From: Candidatus Wallbacteria bacterium
GTDB lineage: Bacteria > Muiribacteriota > UBA6191 > JACPRK01
Length of the DNA: 64,000 nucleotides
Reading direction: 5' to 3'
Assembly: GCA_016213845.1 (NCBI GenBank)
Contig: JACQZN010000011.1
Location: 93,885-157,884, forward strand
Part shown: positions 42,607-53,718 of the stretch, piece by piece
How positions within the stretch are numbered: position 1 is the first letter of the stretch
Layout: every line of letters begins with the position of its first letter
Position numbers and translations under genes: made by a program
Notes under the pieces: generated by a model
Told to the model about the DNA's origin: nothing
Seen by the model: the letters and a program-made list of their open reading frames with translations, nothing else
Databases searched by the model: none

Positions 42607-45600
42607 ATGACCCGGCGAAGGCCAGAGGCCTGTCGGGCAATGGAGCAGATGCAGACGCACCGTAGGTCCCACGGCGCGACGCGAAGCAGTGCGGCTTCAG
42701 CCGCCGCGCTCCTCGCGGTGCTCTTTCTTCTGCCTGCGGCCCGGGCCCAGGAGCCGGCGCGGCTCGGGCGGCGCGGAGTCGTCCGGGAGCTCCAGCTCCA
42801 CGAGGGGCTGAACCTCGTGGCGATGCCGCTTGCCGCCCGCTCCGCGCGCGGTACCCCGCTAGCGGCGTCCGACCTGGCGCACGCCGCGTCGACCCCGTTC
42901 GTCGTCCGTTTCGCCACCGACACGCCCGGCCTGCTCCGCGCCCTCCCCTTCCTCCCCGACTTCCCCGCGACCGACTTCCCGCTCCGCTCCACCGAGGCCT
43001 ACCTCCTCGCGGCCCCAGGCGCTCGCCGTGTGCGCGTGCGCGGCAACGCCTGGCCCCCCGCGGCCCTCGCCCGCCAGCTCCCGCGCGGTCTTTCGCCCCT
43101 CTCGCTCCCCCACGGGGTTCCCGAAGGCGCCTCCGCGCGCGGGCTGCTTTCGACCCTGGGCCTGCGCTTCGCCATCGCCGCCGTCGCCGACGCCGAAACC
43201 GGCCGCGGCCGCCTGCGCACCATTCTCCCCGACGCCGGCCCCGACGTCCCGCTCACCGACGGCCGCGGCCTCCTGGTCTCCGCCGCCACCTCGTCGGCCG
43301 TCACTCTCCCCGCCGCCAACAGCCCTCCCGTCGCCTCCCCCGAAACCGCACAGACCCTCTCCCAGAGCGCCGGCCTCGCCCTCGTCTCGGGCGCTTCCGA
43401 GGACCCCGACGGCGACCCATTGATCTACAGCTGGTTCCGGCCCACGGAGAGCGCCCCCTTCTCGATCACGACCTCGCCCGTGTTGCGATTGCCCCCCGTG
43501 GCGCCAGGCGAGCACCGTTTCGAGCTTTCCGTCTCCGACGGCGCTCTCGCCAGCGCGCGCGCCAGCATCGTCGTCACCGTCATCCCCGACGCCACTGCAG
43601 GCCAGTCCATGATGCGGCAGTCCGCGGACCCGTCCCGCGCCGCCAGGCTTGCTGCCGCCGGCGTCTCGATCGCGCTCCCCCAGGGCGCGCTCACGACCGG
43701 CACGGCCCTGACCATCACCCAGTCAGCGGACCTGATGGATGAAACGAGTACTCCGGGATGGCGCCTAACCCTCCCCGTCGCCATCTCGATCGACCGGCTG
43801 GCCGTCGCCGGCGCGCTCGACGGCCAATCCCCGCTCATCGATCTCGTCTTCGACGTGCCCGCAGGCTCCGACTGGCGCACGCTCTTCGGCGTCGTCGCCG
43901 AGGAAGTCATGATCGGCGGCTCCCGCCTGCCCGTCCGCAGGCTCCTCACGACCGCTCCGTTCGCCGGTCCGCCCGAGGCACCCACGCACGTCGTGGCGAC
44001 GATCCCGGCCGCCGCACTCACTGACCGCACGGTGGAGCTCCGAACCTACGAGCATGCCGCCGAGTGGACCTTTGCCCCGACGCTCTTCCCCTACGGAGCC
44101 GAACAGGGACAGACCCGCGCCGTCATCTTCCTCCACGGCCTCCAGCAGCAGGGCGCGCTCGGAACCTCCGTCGGCCTCACCGGGTTCGCCGACACCGAAG
44201 AGGCCGTCCGCAATGCCCGGCGGGACGTCTGGTCGACGCCGCTCGGCCGGGCCCGCTTCGACGGCGGTCCGGCCCCGTTGCGCGAGGCGTTCTCGGCCTC
44301 CATCGACGCGCTCCGCGCCCACTACGATTTCTTCGAGTACTGGTATCCCTCGGCGCGCCCCATCGACGAGAACGGCCGAGAGCTCGCCCGGCTCGCAGCC
44401 CTGAAACCTCAGGTCGAGTCCTTCATCCTGGTCGGCAAGAGCATGGGCGGGCTGGTCGCCCGGCGAGCCGCCGAGGAGCTCGGTAGCCGCGTCGAGGCGA
44501 TCGTCACTCTGGCCACACCGCACCACGGTTCCTTCTTCCCGTTGATGCTCGAGGGCGCCCAGGAGGCCGATGGCTTCGAACGCCTGCGCGACCAGCTCGA
44601 CGGGCAGTTCCTCCCGCGCGACGCCAAGACAGCCATTCTCTCGCGCGTTGGCGGCACTCTGCTGACGCCCGGCGTCCGGGACCTCGGCTGGGACGGCCTC
44701 GTGCCGGCCGGCCGCGATCGGCTCCAGCTTCTTCCGGGTCGGCCCAACCTGGCCCTGGCCGAGCTCAACCGGCGCACGCGCGAACTGGCCCGCACGCGGT
44801 TGATCGCCACCTTCGGCGGCACCTCCGGCCCTCGCATGCCCGCACCCGCGGAGGAGGGCGGACGAATCCTCTCGGTGACGGCCTTCCCGGCCCATGCCGA
44901 CTCCGACGTCTTCGTGCCGCGCGCCAGCGCCCTGCCCGAGGAGCTGGTGGGCAGCGAGCCTCCGGGACTCTTCTTCGGGCGCCTGCCCGACGGCAGCTTC
45001 GATCGCTCGGCCCGGTTCAACCTCGTCGGCCACTCCGACATCGTCGACGAACCGCAGGTCGTGGCGTCGCTCCTCAACTTCCTGTCCGCCCAGGCCACCG
45101 CCCTCGACGGGCAGCCACCGAACCATCCGCCGATCGCCCGGCCAGGTCCTTCCATTGACTACAACCCTTCTGGATTTCCCGAGCAGATCGAGCTGGTGTC
45201 CCTCGATTCGACCGAACCCGATACCAGCGACGCGCTCCCGATGTACTTCTGGAGCGTCTTCCGCGGCGACCTGCCGACGCCCTCGGGGTTTGCCGGCGGG
45301 CCGGATCTGGCGAGGACGGCGACCGGCCCGATCGTGCCGTTCCAGGCGCTGGGCCCGGGCACCTGGGAGATCTACCTGGCGACGGTGGACGGCCGGGGCG
45401 GTATCGGCCTCTGCCCGAAGCTGATCACCTACCGGCCGATCGGCGGCAATCGCGGCGTGACGCTTGCCGCGGGGCCTGCCGACGCCACCGGGGCGACCTC
45501 GCTCACGTGGTCTCCATCCACCGCGGCGTCGGGCGGCATCAGCGTGTTCCATGACGTCCGTCCAGGCATAAAGGACGACCTCAACCTGGGGGTCAACTCG

Positions 45601-46065
45601 CTCGCCTCCGGGTTCGACTTCGCTTTCAACCTCACGGCGACTTCGCTCGCCGCATCCGGGCTGGCCGACGGGGCGACCTGGTACTTCCGGCTCTTCGACG
45701 GCCCGACCTCGGCGCGCGGGTCGAGCAACGAGATCGCCGTGAGAGTGCCTCCTGCCGGGATCCCGCCTCCCGAGCCGGTCGGTTCCTTTGCAGCCGCGCC
45801 TGCGGGGCCCGGTTCCGTCCGCGTCAGCTGGACTCCCGCGGCCGGCACGTTGGACCGGGTCGCGACCTACCGGCTGGTCAGCTCCACGAGCGCCTCGGTG
45901 TCGCTCTATTCGGGACGACTCCGCTGGGCCTCCGCCCTGGCTTCGGAAAGCGAAGTGACGCTGACGGGGCTCGACGGCGGCCAGAGGCTCCACTTTCGGC
46001 TGTTCACCGTCGACCTGGATGAGAACGTGGCCGGCAGCGCGGTCGCCGCCGCCGACGTGCCCTGA
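42607..46065 (+). CDS. Large secreted alpha/beta hydrolase with PKD- and FN3-like domains
   Basis: About 1152 residues from ATG 42607; in-frame ATGs at 42643 and 42652 also give a signal peptide (AASAAALLAVLFLLPAARAQ). Residues about 235-325 form a cadherin/PKD-like beta domain (SGASEDPDGDPLIYSWF). The central part holds a lipase-like hydrolase: VIFLHGLQQQG, nucleophile elbow GKSMGG (Ser612), ATPHHGSFFP and a later GHSDIVDEP that may carry the catalytic His. The C-terminal 300 residues contain fibronectin III-like domains (DATGATSLTWSPSTA, GPGSVRVSWTPAAG). Likely an extracellular esterase, lipase or depolymerase; the substrate is unknown. It is divergent from cysK. Confidence 0.82.
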   Translation: MTRRRPEACRAMEQMQTHRRSHGATRSSAASAAALLAVLFLLPAARAQEPARLGRRGVVRELQLHEGLNLVAMPLAARSARGTPLAASDLAHAASTPFVVRFATDTPGLLRALPFLPDFPATDFPLRSTEAYLLAAPGARRVRVRGNAWPPAALARQLPRGLSPLSLPHGVPEGASARGLLSTLGLRFAIAAVADAETGRGRLRTILPDAGPDVPLTDGRGLLVSAATSSAVTLPAANSPPVASPETAQTLSQSAGLALVSGASEDPDGDPLIYSWFRPTESAPFSITTSPVLRLPPVAPGEHRFELSVSDGALASARASIVVTVIPDATAGQSMMRQSADPSRAARLAAAGVSIALPQGALTTGTALTITQSADLMDETSTPGWRLTLPVAISIDRLAVAGALDGQSPLIDLVFDVPAGSDWRTLFGVVAEEVMIGGSRLPVRRLLTTAPFAGPPEAPTHVVATIPAAALTDRTVELRTYEHAAEWTFAPTLFPYGAEQGQTRAVIFLHGLQQQGALGTSVGLTGFADTEEAVRNARRDVWSTPLGRARFDGGPAPLREAFSASIDALRAHYDFFEYWYPSARPIDENGRELARLAALKPQVESFILVGKSMGGLVARRAAEELGSRVEAIVTLATPHHGSFFPLMLEGAQEADGFERLRDQLDGQFLPRDAKTAILSRVGGTLLTPGVRDLGWDGLVPAGRDRLQLLPGRPNLALAELNRRTRELARTRLIATFGGTSGPRMPAPAEEGGRILSVTAFPAHADSDVFVPRASALPEELVGSEPPGLFFGRLPDGSFDRSARFNLVGHSDIVDEPQVVASLLNFLSAQATALDGQPPNHPPIARPGPSIDYNPSGFPEQIELVSLDSTEPDTSDALPMYFWSVFRGDLPTPSGFAGGPDLARTATGPIVPFQALGPGTWEIYLATVDGRGGIGLCPKLITYRPIGGNRGVTLAAGPADATGATSLTWSPSTAASGGISVFHDVRPGIKDDLNLGVNSLASGFDFAFNLTATSLAASGLADGATWYFRLFDGPTSARGSSNEIAVRVPPAGIPPPEPVGSFAAAPAGPGSVRVSWTPAAGTLDRVATYRLVSSTSASVSLYSGRLRWASALASESEVTLTGLDGGQRLHFRLFTVDLDENVAGSAVAAADVP

Positions 46066-46162
46066 GCAGCCGCCGGCTGGTGGAGTGGCGGACCGGGTTG
46101 TAGAGTGGGCACCAGAAGCGATGCCGCTGGCGCGGCATGGCTCGTGGGACTGCGGGTGAACG

Positions 46163-47065
46163 GTGAGTTTTGCAGAGGCGATCCAGCACGGCTGGGAGAA
46201 CCATGACAAGGATCCCGGGGGCGTCTTCGAGCGGGCGCGCGCGGGTATCGAGCTGCTCGAAGAGGCCGGGCAGGTGCCAGCGCTGGCCAAGCTTCTCTTT
46301 CACGTCGGGGCGGAGCATCTCGGGAAGCCTCGGGAGACGCTGCTGGCGCTGAAGGCGCTGCAGCACCGGAAGCTCTGCGGTCCGACGTCGCAGGAGTCGG
46401 TGGCGCTGGCGAGGACCATCGCCGCCTGTCATCTCTGCTTCGACGACTCGGGCGCGGCCGGCGCGGCGCTCTCTGCGGCGGGGGCGACGGGGAGCTCGGA
46501 CCGAGGCATCGTGCACACGCTGGCCGCGGGTGTGCTGGCCGCGCGGGGAGACGCCGCGTCGGCGAAGGACCACCTCGACCACGCCGTCCTGCTCTCCGAG
46601 CGGGGCGATACCCCGGCCGACCTGGCGCGCGCCATCGCGTCGACCGCGAACAACATCGCTGCTAGCCTCGAGGAAGTCCCTGGGCTCGACACGGACAGCC
46701 GGGCGCTGTTGCACGAGGCGGCGAAGCTTGCCCGCCGTTTCTGGGAGCTGGCGGGCAACTGGACGCACGTCGAGCGGGCGGAGTACCGCCTCTCCTCGGC
46801 CTGCTGCAAGCTGGGAATGGCGGATGACGCAGTGCGTCACGCAGAGGAGTGCCTGGCGATCTGCGTCAAGAACGAGGCCGACGCGGCAGAGACCTTTTTC
46901 GCGCAGGAGATCCGGGCCCGCGCCCACACCCTTGCCGGGAATCGCCAGGAGGCGGTGAACAGTTTCGAGTCTGCCCGCGAGCTCGTCGGGCAGATCACCG
47001 ATCCCGGGATGCGGTCCTGGTGCGAAGAGACGCTGGAGAAGCTGGCCAGGACTGTCGGCGCCTGA
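46163..47065 (+). CDS. TPR-like helical-repeat protein, cytoplasmic
   Basis: A 300-residue protein starting at GTG 46163, with no signal peptide or membrane segment. It consists of paired helices with TPR-like spacing (LARTIAACHLCFDDSGAAGA, VERAEYRLSSACCKLGMADD, QEIRARAHTLAGNRQEAVNS), so it is probably a protein-interaction scaffold. There are several cysteines but no metal-binding arrangement. The kinase gene 100 bp downstream points the same way, which may indicate a link to kinase signalling. No family name can be given. Confidence 0.7.
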   Translation: MSFAEAIQHGWENHDKDPGGVFERARAGIELLEEAGQVPALAKLLFHVGAEHLGKPRETLLALKALQHRKLCGPTSQESVALARTIAACHLCFDDSGAAGAALSAAGATGSSDRGIVHTLAAGVLAARGDAASAKDHLDHAVLLSERGDTPADLARAIASTANNIAASLEEVPGLDTDSRALLHEAAKLARRFWELAGNWTHVERAEYRLSSACCKLGMADDAVRHAEECLAICVKNEADAAETFFAQEIRARAHTLAGNRQEAVNSFESARELVGQITDPGMRSWCEETLEKLARTVGA

Positions 47066-47165
47066 TGGCTCGGGCGCAAGTCCCCGGCCCGTTCAGCCAC
47101 ATTCGCCCGTTCGACCCGACGGAGAACCGCGCCCCAACACCCGTAGCCTCGCCCTACCGAGCCCC

Positions 47166-49523
<2,358 letters not shown>

Positions 49524-49656
49524 GGGCGGGCTTGCCGGGGGGAGTGAAAAAATCGTTCTATCCTCCCTGGCGGCCGTGTCGTCATGAAGGTTCAGAGCTG
49601 TCCGTGATAGGATGAACCGCACTGCAACCGGGACCCCACGAGGAGGACTTCCCAAC

Positions 49657-50058
49657 ATGACTCAGAAGGATTCTCGAGAGAGACCGTGGATTCCGGCCTT
49701 TCTCACCTTCCTGGCGTTGCTCGTGACCCTGACCTACGCCCAGGGCTGCTGCAAGGGGAAGGCCGGCGCCGCCGGTCCCGCCGGCCCGGCTGGCCCCGCC
49801 GGCCCCGCTGGTCCCGCCGGCCCTCCGGGCGTCATCACCCCGACCGGCCCGACTGCCCCGGACATCACGGGCACCATCACGCCGACCGTTCCGGACATCA
49901 CGGGTACCATCTCCCCGACGGTTCCCGACATCACCGGCACGATCAGCCCGACGGCCAATGACCCGACGCCGACCAGCTCGGACGTCTCGCCGACCTCCGG
50001 CACCATCAGCCCGTCGGCCCCCGGCGACGCGTCGATTCCCAAGAACGACGATCGCTAG
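49657..50058 (+). CDS. Small exported collagen-like protein
   Basis: About 133 residues from ATG 49657, chosen because of a strong AGGAGGA ribosome site (49641-49647). A hydrophobic N-terminus (FLTFLALLVTLTYAQG) ends at CC and may be a lipoprotein or simple signal. Next come about nine Gly-X-Y triplets (KAGAAGPAGPAGP onwards) that can form a collagen triple helix. Then a 12-residue motif ending in PDITGTI(T/S)PTV occurs about three times, in a Pro/Thr-rich stalk. Bacterial collagen-like proteins are usually surface fibres or adhesive stalks. It has its own terminator downstream. Confidence 0.82.
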   Translation: MTQKDSRERPWIPAFLTFLALLVTLTYAQGCCKGKAGAAGPAGPAGPAGPAGPAGPPGVITPTGPTAPDITGTITPTVPDITGTISPTVPDITGTISPTANDPTPTSSDVSPTSGTISPSAPGDASIPKNDDR

Positions 50059-50073
50059 TAGGATTTGCCTCTG

Positions 50074-50111
50074 AACCCGGGCGGCGCCCCCAAGGCGTCG
50101 CCCGGGTTTTT
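50074..50111 (+). terminator. Rho-independent terminator
   Basis: A 15-bp stem, AACCCGGGCGGCGCC (50074-50088) with GGCGTCGCCCGGGTT (50094-50108), has one G-T wobble, a 5-nt loop and a T-run (TTTTT, 50107-50111). It lies 16 bp after the collagen-like gene stop. Confidence 0.9.
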
Positions 50112-50210
50112 CGTTTCGGTTGGGGGGGGCGTTGCCGGCCTCGGTCCGAGCAGCTCACTAGCTGCGGACGCAATAGGCCGAGCGGACCGAGATAGGCACC
50201 GGACCCGCTG

Positions 50211-51377
50211 TCAGGGAACCCGCTTCAGGGCAGCGTCAATCGCCCCCAGTCTGGACAGGGGCAATGTCTTGATGCCCGGAGCCACCGAATAGCTCTCCGT
50301 GCCGGGATAGATGATGAAGCACGGCACGCCTTCGAGGTCGCTCAAGGCTTCGCGAAGACCTCGAGTCGGTGCCGGTGAGAGGCTCAGCTTGACCTCACAC
50401 GCGAGAACAGGCTTTCCAGCGCGGGTCAGCACGAGATCGACCTCTGCACCGGCGTGCGTCCTGTAGAAGTAGGGCTCGGCCCTGCGTCCGACTACGGCCA
50501 GGACCTGTTCGAGCACCCACCCCTCCCAGGACGGGCCCGCCACGGGGTGGGCCCTGAGCGCGTCGAGCGACTCGATGCGCAGCAGCGCGTGGAGCAACCC
50601 GCTATCACGCAAATAGACCTTTGGCGCCTTCACGAGGCGTTTCCCGAGATTGGAGAACCACGGCGCGAGCTGCCGCACGACGAAGGTGTCCGTGAGTAAG
50701 TCGAGGTAATGCCGGGCGGTCGGGGCTGTCGTCCCCAGGCTCGCGGCCACGGCAGACGCATTCCACGGCTGACCGTGGAGATGGGCCAACATCTCCCAGA
50801 ATCGTCGAAGCTGGGTGGCCGGAACTCGAATGCCGAGCTGCGGCAGATCGCGCTCCAGATGGGTTCGCAGAAACGATTCGCGCCACTCGATGCTGGTAGC
50901 GTCGTCGCCGGCCAGGAAGCTTGGGGGATACCCTCCCCGCCACCACAGTCGTCGCCAGCTCCTGCGACCAATCTCGTCCAGCGTGAAGGGGGGCAGCTCG
51001 TGATAAACGATGCGGCCTGCGAGACTCTCGGCGGCCTGCCGCCCCAGCTCCGGAGAGGCCGAGCCGAGGACCAGGAACCGGCCCGGCCTCTTGCCGGCGT
51101 CCACGAGCGAGCGCAGCAGTGGGAAGAGATCCGGCCTTCGCTGGACCTCGTCGAGAACAACCAGTTGGTTGCTCAGCTCGGAGAGATACAGCTCCGCATC
51201 CGCCAGTCGAGCCAGGTCGGAGGGCCGTTCGAGGTCGAGATAGACGCTCGAGCGCCGGCCAGAGGCGAGCGCCCGGGCCAGCGTCGTCTTGCCCGACTGG
51301 CGGCTTCCAATGAGTCCCACGATCGGGAATCGGCGCAAGGAAGCTCGTAGCGACGCCTCGACTCTCCTGCTTAGCAT
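50211..51377 (-). CDS. AAA ATPase with DUF4143 C-terminal domain
   Basis: A 388-residue protein from ATG 51377. The AAA_14 domain has Walker A GSRQSGKTT and Walker B QLVVLDEVQ near residues 22-100. After a helix-turn-helix-like region the C-terminal part carries the DUF4143 signature with a PD-(D/E)XK-like core (GAEVDLVLTRAGKPVLACEVKLS region), which may be nuclease-derived. Proteins of this family are widespread accessory genes; their role is unsettled and links to toxin-antitoxin or mobile DNA have been proposed. Its upstream region is unusually AT-rich for this genome. It stands alone, leftward, with convergent transcription from the collagen-like gene. Confidence 0.88.
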   Translation of the reverse strand: MLSRRVEASLRASLRRFPIVGLIGSRQSGKTTLARALASGRRSSVYLDLERPSDLARLADAELYLSELSNQLVVLDEVQRRPDLFPLLRSLVDAGKRPGRFLVLGSASPELGRQAAESLAGRIVYHELPPFTLDEIGRRSWRRLWWRGGYPPSFLAGDDATSIEWRESFLRTHLERDLPQLGIRVPATQLRRFWEMLAHLHGQPWNASAVAASLGTTAPTARHYLDLLTDTFVVRQLAPWFSNLGKRLVKAPKVYLRDSGLLHALLRIESLDALRAHPVAGPSWEGWVLEQVLAVVGRRAEPYFYRTHAGAEVDLVLTRAGKPVLACEVKLSLSPAPTRGLREALSDLEGVPCFIIYPGTESYSVAPGIKTLPLSRLGAIDAALKRVP

Positions 51378-51383
51378 GCTAGA

Positions 51384-51428
51384 AAATTAAAGGATAAGCT
51401 TTCGATTTTCAAGAACGCACTTGCGTTC
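51384..51428 (-). promoter_or_regulatory. AT-rich promoter-like site with adjacent perfect palindrome
   Basis: Reading leftward, TTGAAA (51407-51412) and TAATTT (51384-51389) are separated by 17 bp, and the ATG of the ATPase gene follows 6 bp later. GAACGCA (51413-51419) and TGCGTTC (51422-51428) form a perfect inverted repeat just upstream of the -35-like box, suitable for an operator. It could alternatively be a hairpin ending arsC transcription. The call rests on pattern only. Confidence 0.35.
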
Positions 51429-51512
51429 GGGAGCGCGCGCACGCCTCGCCTTCTTGCCTCCTCAATCCGTCAGCCTCAACCCCGGTGGCATGTCGATACC
51501 ACGCCCCTACAC

Positions 51513-51929
51513 CTACGCCCGCCCCCAGCCGCGGGCGGCGACGAGCGCGGTGATGCGCCGGAGGACCTCGTCGCGGATGGCGCGAACGGAGTCGAGGCCC
51601 TGGCCCTTGGGGTCGGCGAGCGGCCAGTCGCCCCGCTCCAGACCGGGAACCACGGGGCAACGGTCGCCGCAGCCCATCGTGATCAGCAGCTGCGCGCCGC
51701 GCGCCAGCTCCTCGGTCAGGAGCTGCGGCTTCGCGGCCGAGAGGTCGATGCCGGCTTCGGCCATCGCCTGGACAACCTCCGGATGCACGCGCTCTCCGGG
51801 CGCAGTGCCCGCGGAGACCGCGCACGCCCTTCCGGGATCGGCTAGCCGGTTGAAGTACGCCGCGGCCATCTGAGAACGGCCGGCATTGTGAACGCAGGCG
51901 AAGAGGACGGTCTGCACCGGCTTCACCAC
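51513..51929 (-). CDS. arsC: Arsenate reductase, LMW-phosphatase type
   Basis: A 138-residue protein starting at GTG 51929, inside the last codons of the upstream pstS-like gene. It has the CX5R phosphatase loop CVHNAGRSQ (Cys12, Arg18) and the second cysteine pair in MGCGDRCP (Cys87, Cys91) that mark thiol-linked arsenate reductases of the LMW tyrosine-phosphatase fold. DPKGQGLDSVRAIRDEV matches the C-terminal acid-bearing segment (Asp-Pro). The predicted reaction is arsenate to arsenite in the cytoplasm. No arsB, acr3 or arsR is present nearby. The overlap suggests coupled translation with the phosphate-binding protein. Confidence 0.9.
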   Translation of the reverse strand: MVKPVQTVLFACVHNAGRSQMAAAYFNRLADPGRACAVSAGTAPGERVHPEVVQAMAEAGIDLSAAKPQLLTEELARGAQLLITMGCGDRCPVVPGLERGDWPLADPKGQGLDSVRAIRDEVLRRITALVAARGWGRA

Positions 51930-52852
51930 GCCGGAATCCGATCGAGCGGGTCGAGCTCAGGCTTGCCGCCAGGCGGCGGCGGCACGGGCGCGAAGCCCGC
52001 ATCGGAGGTGACCTTGCGGCCGCGATCGCCCAGGGCGAACTCTTGGAAGTACCGCACCCCGCGCGCGGAGCCGGCATCCAGGTACATGTAGAGCGGCCTC
52101 AGCATCGGATACCGGCCCGCCAGCGCAGCCTCGACGCTCGGCGCCTCGGGCGACTTGGAGAGCGGACTCTTGATGGCAAGCGCCTTGGCGGCCGGCGCCG
52201 GGTCGGTCGCCAGGAGGTAGCCGATGGAACCAGGATTGGCGCCGATCGCGGCCGCGATGGCGGCCGTGTCGTCGGCCACCGTCACACCCGAGTCGGGACG
52301 TGCCCAGAAGGCGCCGTACTTCAGCGAGACCTCCTTCTCGAAGAAGAGGTCGAAGTGCCCGGGGAACGTCCTGCGGTAGACGCACTGGATCGGCAGCTTC
52401 GGCCCGCCGACCTCCGACCAGTCCTTCACGTCCCGCGAGAAGATGTCTCCCACCTGCTCGAGCGTCAGGCTCGCGACCGGGTTCTGCGGGTGGACCAGCA
52501 CCTGGTAGATGGCGAACCCCAGCAGGAACTCCTCGACCTTGCGGCCGGCCGCGCGCGCCGCAAGCAGCTCGTTGGCCGACATCCGACGGGAGGCGACCAC
52601 CACGTCGACATTTCCCTGGATCAGCTCCGAAAGCGCCGTGGTGGAGCCGGTCGCACGCAGGCTGATCCCGGTGGGATTGGGCGGCTTCGAGAGTTCCGCA
52701 ACCCAGCCCTGCACCGCGGGCGCCGCGATCGTCGAGGTCGCCACCCGCAATCCCGTCCCGCCGGCCGCCGGATTCTGGCAGCCGGTCAACGCCAGCGCGG
52801 ACAGCGTCACCAGCCATGCGAAAACCCAACCGCTTCGCAGTTCTCGTTTCAT
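51923..52852 (-). CDS. PstS-like phosphate/oxyanion-binding lipoprotein
   Basis: A 309-residue protein from ATG 52852, with AGGAGG 8 bp upstream. It has a lipoprotein signal (LSALALTGC, lipid Cys25). The mature protein shows the pattern of PstS-type binding proteins: GSTTALSELIQGNVDVVVASR, VHPQNPVASLTLEQVGDIFS, DWSEVGG and GSIGYL. It would bind phosphate or a similar oxyanion outside the cytoplasmic membrane. The transporter genes pstC, pstA and pstB are absent here; instead its stop overlaps the start of arsC by 7 bp. This suggests a role in arsenate/phosphate sensing or discrimination, which is inference from context. Confidence 0.88.
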   Translation of the reverse strand: MKRELRSGWVFAWLVTLSALALTGCQNPAAGGTGLRVATSTIAAPAVQGWVAELSKPPNPTGISLRATGSTTALSELIQGNVDVVVASRRMSANELLAARAAGRKVEEFLLGFAIYQVLVHPQNPVASLTLEQVGDIFSRDVKDWSEVGGPKLPIQCVYRRTFPGHFDLFFEKEVSLKYGAFWARPDSGVTVADDTAAIAAAIGANPGSIGYLLATDPAPAAKALAIKSPLSKSPEAPSVEAALAGRYPMLRPLYMYLDAGSARGVRYFQEFALGDRGRKVTSDAGFAPVPPPPGGKPELDPLDRIPAW

Positions 52853-52964
52853 CTCCAGCACCTCCTGATCGGACCGCGGCCCAGTCAGCGCTCTTCAGCC
52901 TGCCTGGACCCTCTTCGATGAGGGCGGACCTCCAAAGCCATCCTACCGCATCCGGCCCGGAGAC

Positions 52965-53630
52965 TCACCTCGAATCGGCGGCGGTCGGCACCCAGCGCGT
53001 GCGCTCGGCGGCGGCCACCTTGTCGACGAGGTCGATCTGGCCCTGGAATCGCATCTCCTGGATGTTCACCTTCGAGCTGAAGATCCCCGTGACGCCCTGA
53101 AACGTGGTCACGATCTCGTAGGTGAGGTACTCGCTGGCCCCTTCCCTCCGAAAGAAGAGCAAGAAGTCCCGCACGGGCGTGCCGCCGATGGCCGACTCCT
53201 TGCCGTCGGCCGAGCGCATGACGCGCCTGGACGCCGGGTCGAGCCGGTAGACGATCTTCACCAGCGGACTGGACGGGTCGGCGGAGCGCACATGCCGGTA
53301 GAACGTCAGCTTGTCGTATCCGCTCCCGGCGTCAGCCGAGGCCCCTGCCGCTTCCAGCAACAGCGGCACGTTCCCCCAGGCCGCATACTCCGCCGACAGC
53401 GGCGGCACCATGTTCTTCAGATCGTTTCTCAGGTTCTCCACGATCCCTTCCCCGCCCCGCAGCGCCGTCAGCCGTTCCATGCTGACCGTGATCCGCTTGT
53501 TGTCGAAGAAGAAGAGACTCCAGAGAATCCCGAACGTCACCGCCATCAGGAGCAGACCAACCGCAGCCTCGATGAGGGTGAAGCCGGAGGAGTAGCGAGT
53601 AGCGAGTAGCGAGTAGTGAGTAGGGGACAC
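52965..53630 (-). CDS. PulJ/GspJ-like minor pseudopilin with repeat-encoded leader
   Basis: About 221 residues if translation begins at GTG 53630. The prepilin site is canonical: SSG, then FTLIEAAVGLLLMAVTFGIL, with Glu at mature position 5. The J-type pattern follows (GGEGIVENLRNDLKNMV). The 16-residue leader (SPTHYSLLATRYSSG after the start) is encoded by the AGTAG-type tandem repeat at 53590-53624 and lacks the usual basic cluster. An alternative TTG at 53708, itself in the GAGAATCGAG-type repeat, would give a 42-residue leader. It is the last gene of the leftward SNF2-SWIM-pilin group. Which start is used is uncertain. Confidence 0.8.
   Translation of the reverse strand: MSPTHYSLLATRYSSGFTLIEAAVGLLLMAVTFGILWSLFFFDNKRITVSMERLTALRGGEGIVENLRNDLKNMVPPLSAEYAAWGNVPLLLEAAGASADAGSGYDKLTFYRHVRSADPSSPLVKIVYRLDPASRRVMRSADGKESAIGGTPVRDFLLFFRREGASEYLTYEIVTTFQGVTGIFSSKVNIQEMRFQGQIDLVDKVAAAERTRWVPTAADSR
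53590..53624. repeat. AGTAGCGAGTAG tandem repeat within a prepilin leader
   Basis: Four to five units of the 8-bp pattern AGTAGCGA/AGTAGTGA. On the coding strand they read CTACTCGCTACTCGCTACTC and encode YSLLATRYS just before the prepilin cleavage site. The same family occurs at 54201-54253 and, diverged, at 6950-6960 and 19091-19218. Confidence 0.9.
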
Positions 53631-53687
53631 CAGCCTCCCGGAAGCGACCGAGCGGCCCACCCTCTGACGTCCCGGCTCGCCTCTCAC

Positions 53688-53714
53688 TTCTCGATTCTCG
53701 ATTCTCAATTCTCC
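53688..53714. repeat. TCTCGATTCTCAATTC-type tandem repeat
   Basis: Units of TCTCGATTC/TCTCAATTC lie between the two pseudopilin genes. On the coding strand they include GGGGGGAGAA followed by TTGAGAATCGAG, resembling a ribosome site plus start codon, as at 54201-54253. A related tract lies at 13678-13703. Confidence 0.85.
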
Positions 53715-53718
53715 CCCC

